DNA of 64,000 nt from JAYVJH01 sp043777595 (GTDB taxonomy: Bacteria > Bacteroidota > Bacteroidia > Cytophagales > Spirosomataceae): contig JAYWHT010000116.1 in assembly GCA_043777595.1 (NCBI GenBank), positions 21,213 to 85,212 on the forward strand, in the 5' to 3' direction. This document shows positions 7,124 through 15,618 of the stretch, in pieces. Made by a program: the position numbers and the translations under genes. The notes beneath the pieces were generated by a model, which ran no database searches, was not told the DNA's origin, and was given only the letters and a program-made list of their open reading frames with translations. Position 1 is the stretch's first letter. Each line of letters begins with the position of its first letter.

Positions 7124-7888
7124 TTATTTGATGGATTTTAATACCAATTTGACCAAACTATCTAATGGTAATGTAGCATCTAACCAAGTAATATTTACCC
7201 CATCTTTTTCCATTTTTCTAAAATAAGTCATTTGTCGTTTCGCAAATTGATGAATGGCAATATTCAATCGCTCTACCATTGTGTCATAATCTAAGTCGCC
7301 AATCAGATATTGTGTAATAAACTTATATTCAAGGCCATAATAAATCAATTTTTCAGCAAGTACTCCCCCAGCCATCAACTCTTTTACTTCGTCTATCATA
7401 CCTTCGTTGAGCCGTTGGTGTAGTCGGGTCGTAATTCTTTCTCGGCGCAAATCGAGCGGTAGGGTAAGCCCAAAAACATTTTTCGTAAAACTGCTATCCC
7501 CCAACTCTCGGCTCTTTGTTTCTGATTGTTTACCCAACTTAAAATCTTGCAAAATGGCCTGAATATACAAGCCACTACCTCCGCACAGTATCGGTATTGC
7601 GTTCTGTTGTTGAATTTGGGTATATACTCGTTCAAAATCTCGTTGGTATTGGTATAAATTATAGTCGCCGCCTGCGGCTACAATGTCAATCAAATGATAC
7701 GGAATCAATTGATTATCAACGATATATTCATTCAAATCCTTTCCTGTACCGATATTCATTTGTCGGTAAACTTGCCGAGAGTCTGCACTAATGACTTCGC
7801 CGCCGAGCTGGAGTGCTACCTGCGCCGCCAATCGGGTTTTGCCGCTGGCCGTTGGGCCCAGTATCGTAATTAGATGGTGGCTGGTCAA
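7124..7888 (-). CDS. miaA: tRNA dimethylallyltransferase MiaA
   Basis: Transfers a dimethylallyl group to N6 of A37 in tRNAs reading UNN codons. The P-loop GPTASGKT (residues 10-17), ISADSRQVYRQMNIGTGK, the ILCGGSGLYIQAIL segment, and the C-terminal YYGLEYK and QFAKRQMTYFRK identify it. At 254 residues it is shorter than the usual about 300, through a reduced mid-region as in some Bacteroidota homologues. Its start overlaps the end of the Uma2 gene by 4 bp (ATGA type), so both are likely co-transcribed. Confidence 0.92.
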   Translation of the reverse strand: MTSHHLITILGPTASGKTRLAAQVALQLGGEVISADSRQVYRQMNIGTGKDLNEYIVDNQLIPYHLIDIVAAGGDYNLYQYQRDFERVYTQIQQQNAIPILCGGSGLYIQAILQDFKLGKQSETKSRELGDSSFTKNVFGLTLPLDLRRERITTRLHQRLNEGMIDEVKELMAGGVLAEKLIYYGLEYKFITQYLIGDLDYDTMVERLNIAIHQFAKRQMTYFRKMEKDGVNITWLDATLPLDSLVKLVLKSIK

Positions 7889-8547
7889 TTTGATTTGAAC
7901 ATTTTTTTGAGTGCTATCATGTTTTCTTTTTTATCAAAAATAGCCACTACTTTTATTTCAAAACCAACTACCACTTGCGACCGAACAACTGTGTCGCCTT
8001 TGGCCTTGGCCAACAACACATATTCGTTGTCGGCTGTGAGTACAAACTGCTCTACTTCTTTTTTTTGAGCGTCAATCAGCCAATATTCTACAATACCATG
8101 AGCGGCATAATCTGTAAACTTAATACCTCTATCTTTTTTTGCAGTTCCCCTCGACAACACCTCAACAATCAAGTCGGGGGCTGGGTGCAGCATCATGTCT
8201 TCTGTAAAAATATCTGATTTAGACTTATTCCAAAAACAAATATCAGGTTCGTAGTCATTACGAGTGAGCGATATCATCGCTTTTTCTGTTGCCACCTCGC
8301 CCAGGTCGCTGAGTAGCACGTGAGAGTGTAACAATGTCTGTAAATTACCCACAGCCGTCCAATGCGCTCTTTTTACGGGCGAGTGCAAAATTATTTCGCC
8401 ATTGATAAACTCCGCTTTTTGGTCTTCTCGTACCCAGTCATAAAAAGCCTTGCGCTGCTCTGACTCCTGCGAAAGTTCGTGTTCCAGTTTTTCAATCAAT
8501 AATTTAAGGTCTGGGGCTTCCAGAAGTTGCTCAAATAGTGCTGCCAT
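7885..8547 (-). CDS. Uma2 family endonuclease (DUF820)
   Basis: A 220-residue member of the Uma2/DUF820 family, a PD-(D/E)XK fold common in cyanobacteria and Bacteroidota with no established role. The candidate active-site residues lie in YEPDICFW, APDLIVEVLS and the KDRGIKFTDYAAHGIVEYWLIDA block, all present. The N-terminal 45 residues form a charged helical extension. It overlaps the upstream gene by 17 bp and miaA by 4 bp, so the three genes form a tight unit. Nuclease activity is inferred from fold only. Confidence 0.85.
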   Translation of the reverse strand: MAALFEQLLEAPDLKLLIEKLEHELSQESEQRKAFYDWVREDQKAEFINGEIILHSPVKRAHWTAVGNLQTLLHSHVLLSDLGEVATEKAMISLTRNDYEPDICFWNKSKSDIFTEDMMLHPAPDLIVEVLSRGTAKKDRGIKFTDYAAHGIVEYWLIDAQKKEVEQFVLTADNEYVLLAKAKGDTVVRSQVVVGFEIKVVAIFDKKENMIALKKMFKSN

Positions 8548-9394
8548 CGGCTTGTTGTTTTTTATTTTTCTTCAAATTTAATAAATATTTCAAATTCCCA
8601 ACGTTCTGTACTTTAATAAAATTATCGGTAGTGGCCTCTATTACTTTTTGGTGGGTAGTCAGACGGTTGAAAGTAAGTGGATTGACCCAAAAACCTTGTG
8701 GTGGTGTTGTACCAATTAGCTCAAAACCAGTTTGTTCGTAACTATTTCCGTCCGACCAGTCTCTGTCGGCATAGCTCATTATATCGTCAGGATTTTGCTC
8801 TTTTATAAAATTTTTGAGCACCTTATCAAAACCCCCAACAACAGTACAATTCAGTAAATTAGCAAAACGAATCAACTCATAGGAACGATACGGCTGACCG
8901 TCTCTGATAATGGTTTTTGAACCAGAAAAAGTAGCCACAGCTACCAAAAGTGGCTGCGGAGTAATAGGCTTATTTTTCAATATTCTAAAGTATTGAGGGG
9001 GTAAAAACAGCCCATATTTGAGTTTGGCCGTTACGGTAGCCTGTAAGTGGTTTTGGTTTAAAAACTGGTCAGCCAATGGCTTGTCTATTCGTTGTATTTT
9101 AGTTAGCCGTGCGGGTATTCGTTCCGAAATTCCAAAAATTGCCCTAATTCTTGACTGTACGATATTGGTTTTTGTCGTCCATACATCTTCCCAAACTCTA
9201 ATCGTTCGGTGTTCATTTTCTATAATAATTTTATCAGCCTGTCGATAGTCGGCCAGACTGATACATTCTATAATGATTTGTTTTTGTGGACAATAAAATT
9301 GAGTATTTAAACCATCAATATTTCTTTTTATGACAAACTCAAACGGTATTTCGGACAAAAATTCGGCTACTTTTTCTACAAAATCTAACATCAT
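8531..9394 (-). CDS. Mom/GNAT-like domain with nuclease-like N-terminus
   Basis: A 287-residue protein of two parts. The first 95 residues read like the core of a Vsr/homing-endonuclease fold (FEFVIKRNI ... FYCPQKQIIIECISLADYR ... TIRVWEDVW). The second part (about 100-235) matches a phage-type acetyltransferase-like domain: ATVTAKLKYGL, ATFSG, SYELIRFANLLNCTVVGGFDKVLKNFI, IMSYADRDWSDGNSYEQTGF. Such domains occur in phages and near homing endonucleases; their reaction is not defined, though they resemble the Mom DNA-modification fold. It may be a mobile or phage-derived gene. Assignment is by motif memory, so moderate confidence. Confidence 0.55.
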   Translation of the reverse strand: MMLDFVEKVAEFLSEIPFEFVIKRNIDGLNTQFYCPQKQIIIECISLADYRQADKIIIENEHRTIRVWEDVWTTKTNIVQSRIRAIFGISERIPARLTKIQRIDKPLADQFLNQNHLQATVTAKLKYGLFLPPQYFRILKNKPITPQPLLVAVATFSGSKTIIRDGQPYRSYELIRFANLLNCTVVGGFDKVLKNFIKEQNPDDIMSYADRDWSDGNSYEQTGFELIGTTPPQGFWVNPLTFNRLTTHQKVIEATTDNFIKVQNVGNLKYLLNLKKNKKQQADGSTI

Positions 9395-9402
9395 TCCTAA
9401 AT

Positions 9403-10293
9403 ATGTATTTTATCGGTCTCGACCTCGGCGGTACAAATGTAAAAGGATTAGTGATTGACTCCAAAGGCGAAGTCTTCAAACAGCATTACATCGCAACCCA
9501 AGACAGCGGCAACGGCTCGTGGCAACAAAATGTGTTGGAGATGGTCGAGTATTTAAAACAAGGTTTGAGCCACGACATTATAGCCATTGGTCTATCTGCC
9601 CCGGGGCTTCCTAACGACCGAAACTCTTGTATTGCCTTTATGCCCAGCAGGTTGGCTGGCATCGAAAATTTTGACTGGACAGATTTTTTAGGCTACTCTA
9701 CCTACGTTTTGAACGACGCCCACGCTGCATTGATGGCCGAGGCCGCTTTTGGAGTGGCCAAAGGCAAAAAAAATGTAGTATTACTTACCCTCGGAACAGG
9801 TGTGGGTGGCGGGCTACTTATTAACGGAAAACTTTATCAGGGTTTAGGTCAAATGGCTGGACACTTAGGCCATACCAGCATCAATGCCAACGACGACGAG
9901 CCAAATATTGTAGGTATGCCAGGTAGTTTAGAATATGCAGTGGGTAATTATTCAATAAAAAAACGGTCATTTGGTCGTTTCGAGAGTACTTGGGAGTTAG
10001 TCGAAGCATACAAAAATGGTGACCATTGGGCTACTCTCGTCTGGTTGGATTCTGTCCGAAAGCTATCCATCGCTATTGCTTCGCTCATCAATGCGCTTTC
10101 GCCCGAATTAGTTATTTTAGCTGGCGGAATTACACTTGCGAGCGAAGCTCTTTTTGAACCTTTATATCAATTTATGGATATATTCGAGTGGCGAGCAGGC
10201 GGCAAGCATACTCCAGTCGTTCAGGCACATTTTGGTGATATGGCAGGTGCTATGGGAGCGGCAGGGTTTGCTGTCCAGAAGTCGGGCTTGTAA
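9403..10293 (+). CDS. ROK family sugar kinase-like protein
   Basis: A 296-residue ROK protein. The ATP-binding loop GLDLGGTNVKG (residues 5-15), the catalytic LNDAHAALMAEA region and LLTLGTGVGGGLLING support a sugar kinase such as glucokinase or N-acetylglucosamine kinase. The zinc motif CxCGxxGCxE typical of the family is replaced by NIVGMPGSLE, so all the Cys ligands are lost. It starts 8 bp from the divergent upstream gene. Substrate cannot be told. Confidence 0.8.
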   Translation: MYFIGLDLGGTNVKGLVIDSKGEVFKQHYIATQDSGNGSWQQNVLEMVEYLKQGLSHDIIAIGLSAPGLPNDRNSCIAFMPSRLAGIENFDWTDFLGYSTYVLNDAHAALMAEAAFGVAKGKKNVVLLTLGTGVGGGLLINGKLYQGLGQMAGHLGHTSINANDDEPNIVGMPGSLEYAVGNYSIKKRSFGRFESTWELVEAYKNGDHWATLVWLDSVRKLSIAIASLINALSPELVILAGGITLASEALFEPLYQFMDIFEWRAGGKHTPVVQAHFGDMAGAMGAAGFAVQKSGL

Positions 10294-10296
10294 AAT

Positions 10297-10815
10297 TCAA
10301 AAAGGCATTTCATCGTTATTTGTTTCAAAATCGTCCATATCGTCAAATTTTACGTCTTTACATTGGCAAAACTCACTACCAAACGGACAACTTTCGACAT
10401 CATAACTACAAAATTCTATGTTGTCAGTACCTCTATAACCGTCTAATGGCACATACACGTCTCTTTTGAGTGAGCCTGCCAACAAATGATATTCGATGGC
10501 AACTGGCAGCTCTTCGGGTATACTAAACTCCACATTATGACTACGCATTAGTACTCTAAATCCAACATTTACACGCTTCATTTGGCCATCGTTGAGTTTT
10601 TCAACTGGTGGAAACTGCTCGGGATAGAAGCCAATCAAGTCGCCTATTTCTTGACGACCCTCACCACTCAAATAACGCTCAACCTCAGCAAAATGGGCTT
10701 CAATATCCTCGTTGTCATCATCGTCAGAAGTCTGTTCATCGTCATCAACATTTTTTGTAAGCAGATTGTGTGCAGCCAACATTTCTTCGAGTAGTTGTGT
10801 TATATATTGTTCCAT
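10297..10815 (-). CDS. Acidic hypothetical protein with C-terminal Cys cluster
   Basis: I do not recognise this 172-residue protein. It has a highly acidic linker near residues 24-37 (VDDDEQTSDDDDNED), a central basic strand region (KRVNVGFRVLMRSHNVEFSI) and a C-terminal run of four Cys in CSYDVESCPFGSEFCQC that could bind a metal. No signal peptide or membrane segment. It is convergent with the ROK gene, 3 bp apart. Probably soluble and cytoplasmic. Confidence 0.5.
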   Translation of the reverse strand: MEQYITQLLEEMLAAHNLLTKNVDDDEQTSDDDDNEDIEAHFAEVERYLSGEGRQEIGDLIGFYPEQFPPVEKLNDGQMKRVNVGFRVLMRSHNVEFSIPEELPVAIEYHLLAGSLKRDVYVPLDGYRGTDNIEFCSYDVESCPFGSEFCQCKDVKFDDMDDFETNNDEMPF

Positions 10816-10927
10816 TTTTGTTAAATCTAATATTAGAACTTTTCGTAATTTTACTTAAAAAAATGACAGAACTGATATACAATCCTGTCATTTTTGGTAA
10901 ATATTTTTTTGTAGGGCTTTTAATATC

Positions 10928-12592
10928 TCAGATTAGCATCGTCAGTGGGTTTTCTAAGTACTTTTTGAGTGTTTGCAAAAATGCTGCACCCGCTGCACCG
11001 TCCACGGCTCGATGGTCGCATGAGAGAGTTACTTTCATAACGCTGGTCGGATATACGCTGCCATCTTCACGAAAGGCCGCTGTTTGTTTGATACCCCCCA
11101 CAGCCAAAATACAAGCATCTGGTGAGTTGATGATGGCCGTAAACTCGTCAATACCAAACATTCCTAAGTTAGAAATCGAAAACGTATTGCCCTCCCAGTC
11201 TTTGGGTTGTAGTTTTTTGTCTTTGGCTTTGGCCGCATAGTCTTTTACCTCAGCCCCAATTACTGACAGTGTTTTTTGATCGGCATTACGCACAACAGGC
11301 ACAAGCAAACCGTCTTCTACTGCCACCGCTACACCAATATTGATGACGTGATTGATACGGATTTTGTCGCCCAACCACGACGAATTCACTGCTGGGTGTT
11401 GTTTGAGAGCCAATGCCGAGGCTTTGACTACAAAGTCATTAAAAGATATTTTGGTGGTAGCAACGGCATTGAGCGTTGTGCGGAGTTCAGCGGCCTTGTC
11501 CATGGTTATTTCCATAGTCAAGTAAAAATGTGGTGCTGTAAACAGACTTTCGCTCAAACGGCGAGCAATAGTCTTTCGCATCTGCGAAACAGGAATCTCC
11601 GTGTAATCAGTTGCGGAAATTGGGGCTGCTGAGTTGCTAACTGATTGAGCTGCCTTTGGTTGTTCGATTTTAACTTCTGCTTTTTGAGCAATAAATGCTA
11701 CTTGCGGGCTGGCAACTACACCGCCATCAACATCTTTTTTGACGATTCGGCCACCTTCACCAGACCCCGTCAATGTAGCCAAGTCTATGCCTTTTTCTTT
11801 GGCCAAGACTTTGGCAAGTGGTGAGGCTTTGAGGCGACCATCTGAGTTTTGAGTGATTGAATGATTGGGTGATGTTACAGCTTCGCTAACCAAAGTAGAT
11901 TGGTTATTAACATCTGATAACTGTTCACTGGCAACTGATAATTGACCACCAAGCAACGCCTTATAATCAGCACCAGCTTCTCCAACGATAGCAATAATGG
12001 CATCGACTGGCACGGCCTGCCCTACCTCAACACCTATATAGAGCAGCGTACCATCTTCGTAGTTTTCGAGTTCCATTGTAGCTTTGTCGGTTTCTACTTC
12101 GGCAATAATATCACCAGACTTAACAACATCACCTACTTTTTTGAGCCACGACACAAGCGTACCCTCAGTCATTGTGTCCGACATTTTGGGCATTGTGATA
12201 GCAGTTGCTTTTACAGAAGCCCCCAATCCCGAAGGGGAGTTTAGAGGCGTTTGTGTTGTTAATGGCTCTTGGGCTATTGGCTTTTCACTGTTCACTGACA
12301 ACTGATGACTGACAACTGACAACTGACCACCGAGCAGTGCCTGATAGTCTTCGCCCGATGTACCAACTATGGCCATAATAGCATCTACGGCCACGGCTTC
12401 GCCTTCCTGAACGCCAATATAAAGCAATGTTCCTTCTTGATAAGACTCCATGTCCATCGTTGCTTTGTCAGTTTCTACTTCTGCCAATATATCGCCAGAT
12501 TTGATAACGTCACCAACTTTTTTGCTCCAACGAGCAATGGTTCCTTCCGACATCGTGTCGGACATTTTGGGCATTCTGATTACTTCTGCCAT
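10928..12592 (-). CDS. pdhC: Dihydrolipoamide acetyltransferase (PDH E2)
   Basis: E2 core of the pyruvate dehydrogenase complex: transfers acetyl from lipoyl-lysine to CoA. Domains: lipoyl 1 (residues 1-80, lipoyl-Lys43 in ETDKATM), linker, lipoyl 2 (about 130-205, Lys170), linker, E3/E1-binding domain (ASPLAKVLAKEKGIDLATL, about 257-290), and the catalytic domain (about 325-554) with DHRAVDG (His527). The YTEIPVSQMRKTIARRL start of the catalytic domain is typical. Both linkers contain residues encoded by dispersed DNA repeats (see 11855 and 12217). E1 and E3 genes are not adjacent. The substrate could be another 2-oxo acid, but two lipoyl domains fit PDH. Confidence 0.92.
   Translation of the reverse strand: MAEVIRMPKMSDTMSEGTIARWSKKVGDVIKSGDILAEVETDKATMDMESYQEGTLLYIGVQEGEAVAVDAIMAIVGTSGEDYQALLGGQLSVVSHQLSVNSEKPIAQEPLTTQTPLNSPSGLGASVKATAITMPKMSDTMTEGTLVSWLKKVGDVVKSGDIIAEVETDKATMELENYEDGTLLYIGVEVGQAVPVDAIIAIVGEAGADYKALLGGQLSVASEQLSDVNNQSTLVSEAVTSPNHSITQNSDGRLKASPLAKVLAKEKGIDLATLTGSGEGGRIVKKDVDGGVVASPQVAFIAQKAEVKIEQPKAAQSVSNSAAPISATDYTEIPVSQMRKTIARRLSESLFTAPHFYLTMEITMDKAAELRTTLNAVATTKISFNDFVVKASALALKQHPAVNSSWLGDKIRINHVINIGVAVAVEDGLLVPVVRNADQKTLSVIGAEVKDYAAKAKDKKLQPKDWEGNTFSISNLGMFGIDEFTAIINSPDACILAVGGIKQTAAFREDGSVYPTSVMKVTLSCDHRAVDGAAGAAFLQTLKKYLENPLTMLI
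11855..11942. repeat. Dispersed repeat sequence inside the E2 gene, linker 2
   Basis: GAGTGATTGAATGATTGGGT (11855-11874) resembles the intergenic tract at 42668-42690, and 11910-11942 carries CAACTGATAA/CTGTTCACTGGCAACTGA units like those at 12281-12328. In the protein they become SPNHSITQ and QLSVASEQLS, both in the flexible segment before the E3-binding domain, and the frame is kept. Confidence 0.5.
12217..12328. repeat. Dispersed repeat sequence inside the E2 gene, linker 1
   Basis: Two repeat types lie in frame in the first inter-lipoyl linker. CCCCAATCCCGAAGGGG (12223-12239) belongs to the same G/C-palindrome type as the one in selD. CTTTTCACTGTTCACTGACA followed by TGACAACTGA-type units (12281-12328) belongs to the short-repeat family seen in intergenic DNA near 24850 and 32610. 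They encode SVVSHQLSVNSE and PLNSPSGLG. Confidence 0.55.
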
Positions 12593-12667
12593 AGTGGGTC
12601 TATTCTTATGCTTGGGTGTGAAATCTATCTAATTGAGTCCTCAAAAATACTTTTTTTAGACCAAATT

Positions 12668-13384
12668 CTATCGTTTTTTTAAAAAATCTTGTCTATTAAG
12701 GTTTTCTTTTGGCGTCTGTTTAAGAATCTCTCGGTATTCTTTCTTTTTGAGGTCCCCGTTTCTGACTCCACTTATAAATTTTTGCCAAGCAAAAGGATTA
12801 AACAAAGATGGAACATTCATGGAGCTTCTGTTGGCAAAACTCTCCCGTCCGTTCATTTGCTGGTCCATAAAATAACTATAATTAGAGGCTGCGCTCATGG
12901 GTGCTATGGCCATCATTTGCAATAAATATTCTTTGTTGGTACTTTTGGCCAATGCTTCTCTGTCTTGCTCGTCTGGTAGTTTTAGTGAAATAAACGCTTT
13001 TTTGAACTCGTCTTCGGTTGAGTACGGATAGACTTTTACTTCGGCAAGTGTCTTTATGTCTTCTTTTAGCATAATAATAGCCGAGTACGAGTCGTCTGAA
13101 ATGCGGCGAGGAATGACATGAAACTGTTTCTGAAAACCTAAATAGCTAAAAATAACACTATCGCCCGGGAAAACAGGTAATGCAAAAAAACCGCTTTCGT
13201 CGGCCAGTGTTCCCCGCCCTGCTTTTGGAATAAAAATATAGGTTCTGGCCAATGGCTGTGCGCCTTTGCCACCAACTATTCGCCCCGTAAAAACAATACT
13301 CTTGATTTGCCCTTGACCAAGTGCATTGACTGATATTAAAATCAGAGATAAAAAAATGATTACAAATATATTTTTAATTTTCAT
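12668..13384 (-). CDS. Exported protein with carboxypeptidase-regulatory-like domain
   Basis: The preferred start is the ATG at 13382-13384, which gives a clean signal peptide (IKNIFVIIFLSLILISVNALG). The mature protein starts with a beta-sandwich of the carboxypeptidase D regulatory type (FTGRIVGGKG ... TYIFIPKAGRGTLADESGFFALPVFPGDSVIFSYLGFQ), a domain common in Bacteroidota envelope proteins, followed by a helical C-terminal part with no recognised motif. It lies 1 bp downstream of cdsA and is probably co-transcribed. Function unknown. Confidence 0.75.
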   Translation of the reverse strand: MKIKNIFVIIFLSLILISVNALGQGQIKSIVFTGRIVGGKGAQPLARTYIFIPKAGRGTLADESGFFALPVFPGDSVIFSYLGFQKQFHVIPRRISDDSYSAIIMLKEDIKTLAEVKVYPYSTEDEFKKAFISLKLPDEQDREALAKSTNKEYLLQMMAIAPMSAASNYSYFMDQQMNGRESFANRSSMNVPSLFNPFAWQKFISGVRNGDLKKKEYREILKQTPKENLNRQDFLKKR

Positions 13385-13385
13385 A

Positions 13386-14219
13386 TCAAGAGAACAATTT
13401 GACAAAAGTAATTATGAAAGGCATCGAAAGTAACAAACCATCAAATCTATCTAAAAAGCCACCATGCCCAGGAATACTATTGCCCGAGTCTTTGATGGAA
13501 ATACTACGCTTAAAAAGCGACTCGACCAAGTCCCCGAGCGTGCCACATACAACCATAATTGTAGCAATACAATACCACTGCCAAGGGTTATATGTATTGA
13601 AATAATAACTAAGCCCTGCCGAAACGAGTGCGGCCAGTAAAGCCCCACCAACAAATCCCTCCCACGATTTTTTGGGCGACACCCGTTCAAAGAGTTTTCT
13701 TTTGCCATAGCGAGTTCCTGCAAAGTACGCACCAACGTCTGACGCCCACAACAAAAATAAGCACCCAACTACAATTTCATAGTTATAATAACCAGCTTTG
13801 AGCGACAACCCAATCAAAAATGCAAATGGTAGCGCAACATAAATTATCCCCAAAAATGTAAAGGCGATATTTAAGAACGGTTGTAAGTCTTTTTTCTTGT
13901 ATAATTTTATAAAAAAAACCGAAGTAACCAACGGAACTATTAGGTAATAAAAACCTGGTTGAAGGCTACCTTTTTCGATCAAAAACGTAAGCGAGTTAAT
14001 AGCAACGCCAATGGCCGTACCGTAGTATGTGAGTGGCTGGTTGCCGTTGAGACCCAACAATTTATAAAACTCAAGCTGAGTAAGAACGCTAATTGAACAA
14101 AACAACAAAAAAAATGACCAGTCGCTATAAAATATAGAAAACAAAATGATGCCCACTCCCACAACGGAGGCGATGGCTCTTTGTTGAAGGTTATTTAGGT
14201 TATTTAAAAGAGATGTCAT
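13386..14219 (-). CDS. cdsA: Phosphatidate cytidylyltransferase CdsA
   Basis: Makes CDP-diacylglycerol from CTP and phosphatidic acid in the inner membrane, feeding phospholipid synthesis. The family signature is complete near the C-terminus: SLFKRSISIKDSGNSIPGHG followed by GFLDRFDG. Several hydrophobic segments precede it, and the S-P-K-K-S-W-E-G motif is present. I choose the ATG at 14217-14219. The gene overlaps the end of the CPBP protease gene and is followed directly by an exported protein gene. Confidence 0.93.
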   Translation of the reverse strand: MTSLLNNLNNLQQRAIASVVGVGIILFSIFYSDWSFFLLFCSISVLTQLEFYKLLGLNGNQPLTYYGTAIGVAINSLTFLIEKGSLQPGFYYLIVPLVTSVFFIKLYKKKDLQPFLNIAFTFLGIIYVALPFAFLIGLSLKAGYYNYEIVVGCLFLLWASDVGAYFAGTRYGKRKLFERVSPKKSWEGFVGGALLAALVSAGLSYYFNTYNPWQWYCIATIMVVCGTLGDLVESLFKRSISIKDSGNSIPGHGGFLDRFDGLLLSMPFIITFVKLFS

Positions 14220-15411
14220 TGGCAATTATATTTCTCACTATTTCGTCATCGGCAGGGTTCACAAACAATTCGTATCGACCCCAGTGGTAGTTGCTATCTT
14301 TTTTATTGAGAATTACCGATACAATATTTTTCTCAATCAAATAGTCGTGTATAATTTGAGCCTGATGCTGGTGCGGGCTTTCAAAAACCTTAGACCAATT
14401 TTCTGATTCGGTATTTGTACCCAAAGCCAAATTTCCAGTATTTTTCTTGAAATAATACAATAAAACACCTGTAAGTAATAGTGAAATAACACCCAATAGC
14501 ACCGAAACAGAGTTTTCGGATTGAGAAATATCAAATTCAATAATTTTTTTATTATTAAAGAAAATCAGCACGATTGTAAAGCCATTATTGACCAAATGAG
14601 CAACGATAGGCACCCACAAATTGGCACTCCACCAATACAAATACCCAAATAATGCACCCAACAACATTCTTGGCAAAAAGCCATAAAACTGTAGATGAAT
14701 GGCACTAAAAAGAGCGGCGGCTATCCAGATAGCAACGTGCATATTTTGGATTTTATCAAATATTTTACGTTGAATCAACCCTCTGAACAAGCACTCCTCA
14801 CCAACAGCGGCCGTAACGGCAATTACAAAAAAAGCTACAAATAGTTTTGTCCAAGATGTAAAGTCTGTCAAAAACAGGCTCATACGTTCGAGCAGTACTT
14901 CTTGGTTTGACATCCAATTTTCGATGGCTTTTAGATTTGGAGGCAAACTCATTTTTTTGTTGAGTTCTATCACGAAACTATCAAAGGGCATGAAGACAAT
15001 TACTAATGTAAAAGTAATCAAGAAAAGTAAAAACGAGGGAATGGGTTTTTTGATAAAATGAACGAGACTACGTTTTTCTATCCACCGCCAATAAACAAGA
15101 CTTGGAATCAAAAAAGTGAAAATATGAGCAACAAACTGCATCGACATAATGTACCACCAAGCGTGAGGTACTTGGGTGGGATTCTGAAGTAAATTTCCAA
15201 TTTGGTCAATTGAAATCGTTGAATTGAAACTACTAACTACATAAACTACAATAAGCGACACCACATTCCCTACCGACAGGCCGAGCAAAACCAGCCCAAA
15301 CAAAACCATTATATTGCGCCAAGGCGCACGGGGGGAAGCCGTTATGTTTTCTGATTGATAACTCACGGTGAGTGTCTTGTTGGTAAAATTGAGTAACAGG
15401 ATTGCAAACAA
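14200..15411 (-). CDS. CPBP family intramembrane metalloprotease with C-terminal DUF2007-like domain
   Basis: A 403-residue polytopic membrane protein. The CPBP (Abi/CAAX protease) motif EECLFRGLIQR sits in the middle, with the second motif SAIHLQFYGFLPRML and third H-containing helix (VPIVAHLVNNGF). The last 65 residues (VFESPHQHQAQIIHDYLIEK ... ELFVNPADDE) look like a DUF2007 signal-transducing domain fused after the membrane part. Start could be a few codons later. It overlaps cdsA by 20 bp and is probably first in that operon. Confidence 0.85.
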   Translation of the reverse strand: MFAILLLNFTNKTLTVSYQSENITASPRAPWRNIMVLFGLVLLGLSVGNVVSLIVVYVVSSFNSTISIDQIGNLLQNPTQVPHAWWYIMSMQFVAHIFTFLIPSLVYWRWIEKRSLVHFIKKPIPSFLLFLITFTLVIVFMPFDSFVIELNKKMSLPPNLKAIENWMSNQEVLLERMSLFLTDFTSWTKLFVAFFVIAVTAAVGEECLFRGLIQRKIFDKIQNMHVAIWIAAALFSAIHLQFYGFLPRMLLGALFGYLYWWSANLWVPIVAHLVNNGFTIVLIFFNNKKIIEFDISQSENSVSVLLGVISLLLTGVLLYYFKKNTGNLALGTNTESENWSKVFESPHQHQAQIIHDYLIEKNIVSVILNKKDSNYHWGRYELFVNPADDEIVRNIIANDISFK

Positions 15412-15419
15412 ATAGCATG

Positions 15420-15427
15420 CAAAGTTA
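15420..15427 (-). promoter_or_regulatory. Candidate -7 element for the CPBP-cdsA operon
   Basis: On the minus strand TAACTTTG fits the Bacteroidota -7 consensus TAnnTTTG, with a TTTG 18 bases upstream. It lies 9 bp before the CPBP start, so the leader would be very short. Sequence match only. Confidence 0.4.
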
Positions 15428-15618
15428 GTGAAATTTATACAAAAACAAAGGCACTATGAGCAGAAGAACGGCAAAAGTACAAGTCTTGCCAAAGCCAACT
15501 GGCTTTTATGATGTGTTAGATTTAGGTACTCGAAAATCTAAAAAATACAACAGGGCAAATATAAAGCTATATGCAACGAGGAGTGATTTTTATCAAATTT
15601 TGGCTGCTACTAAAATAG

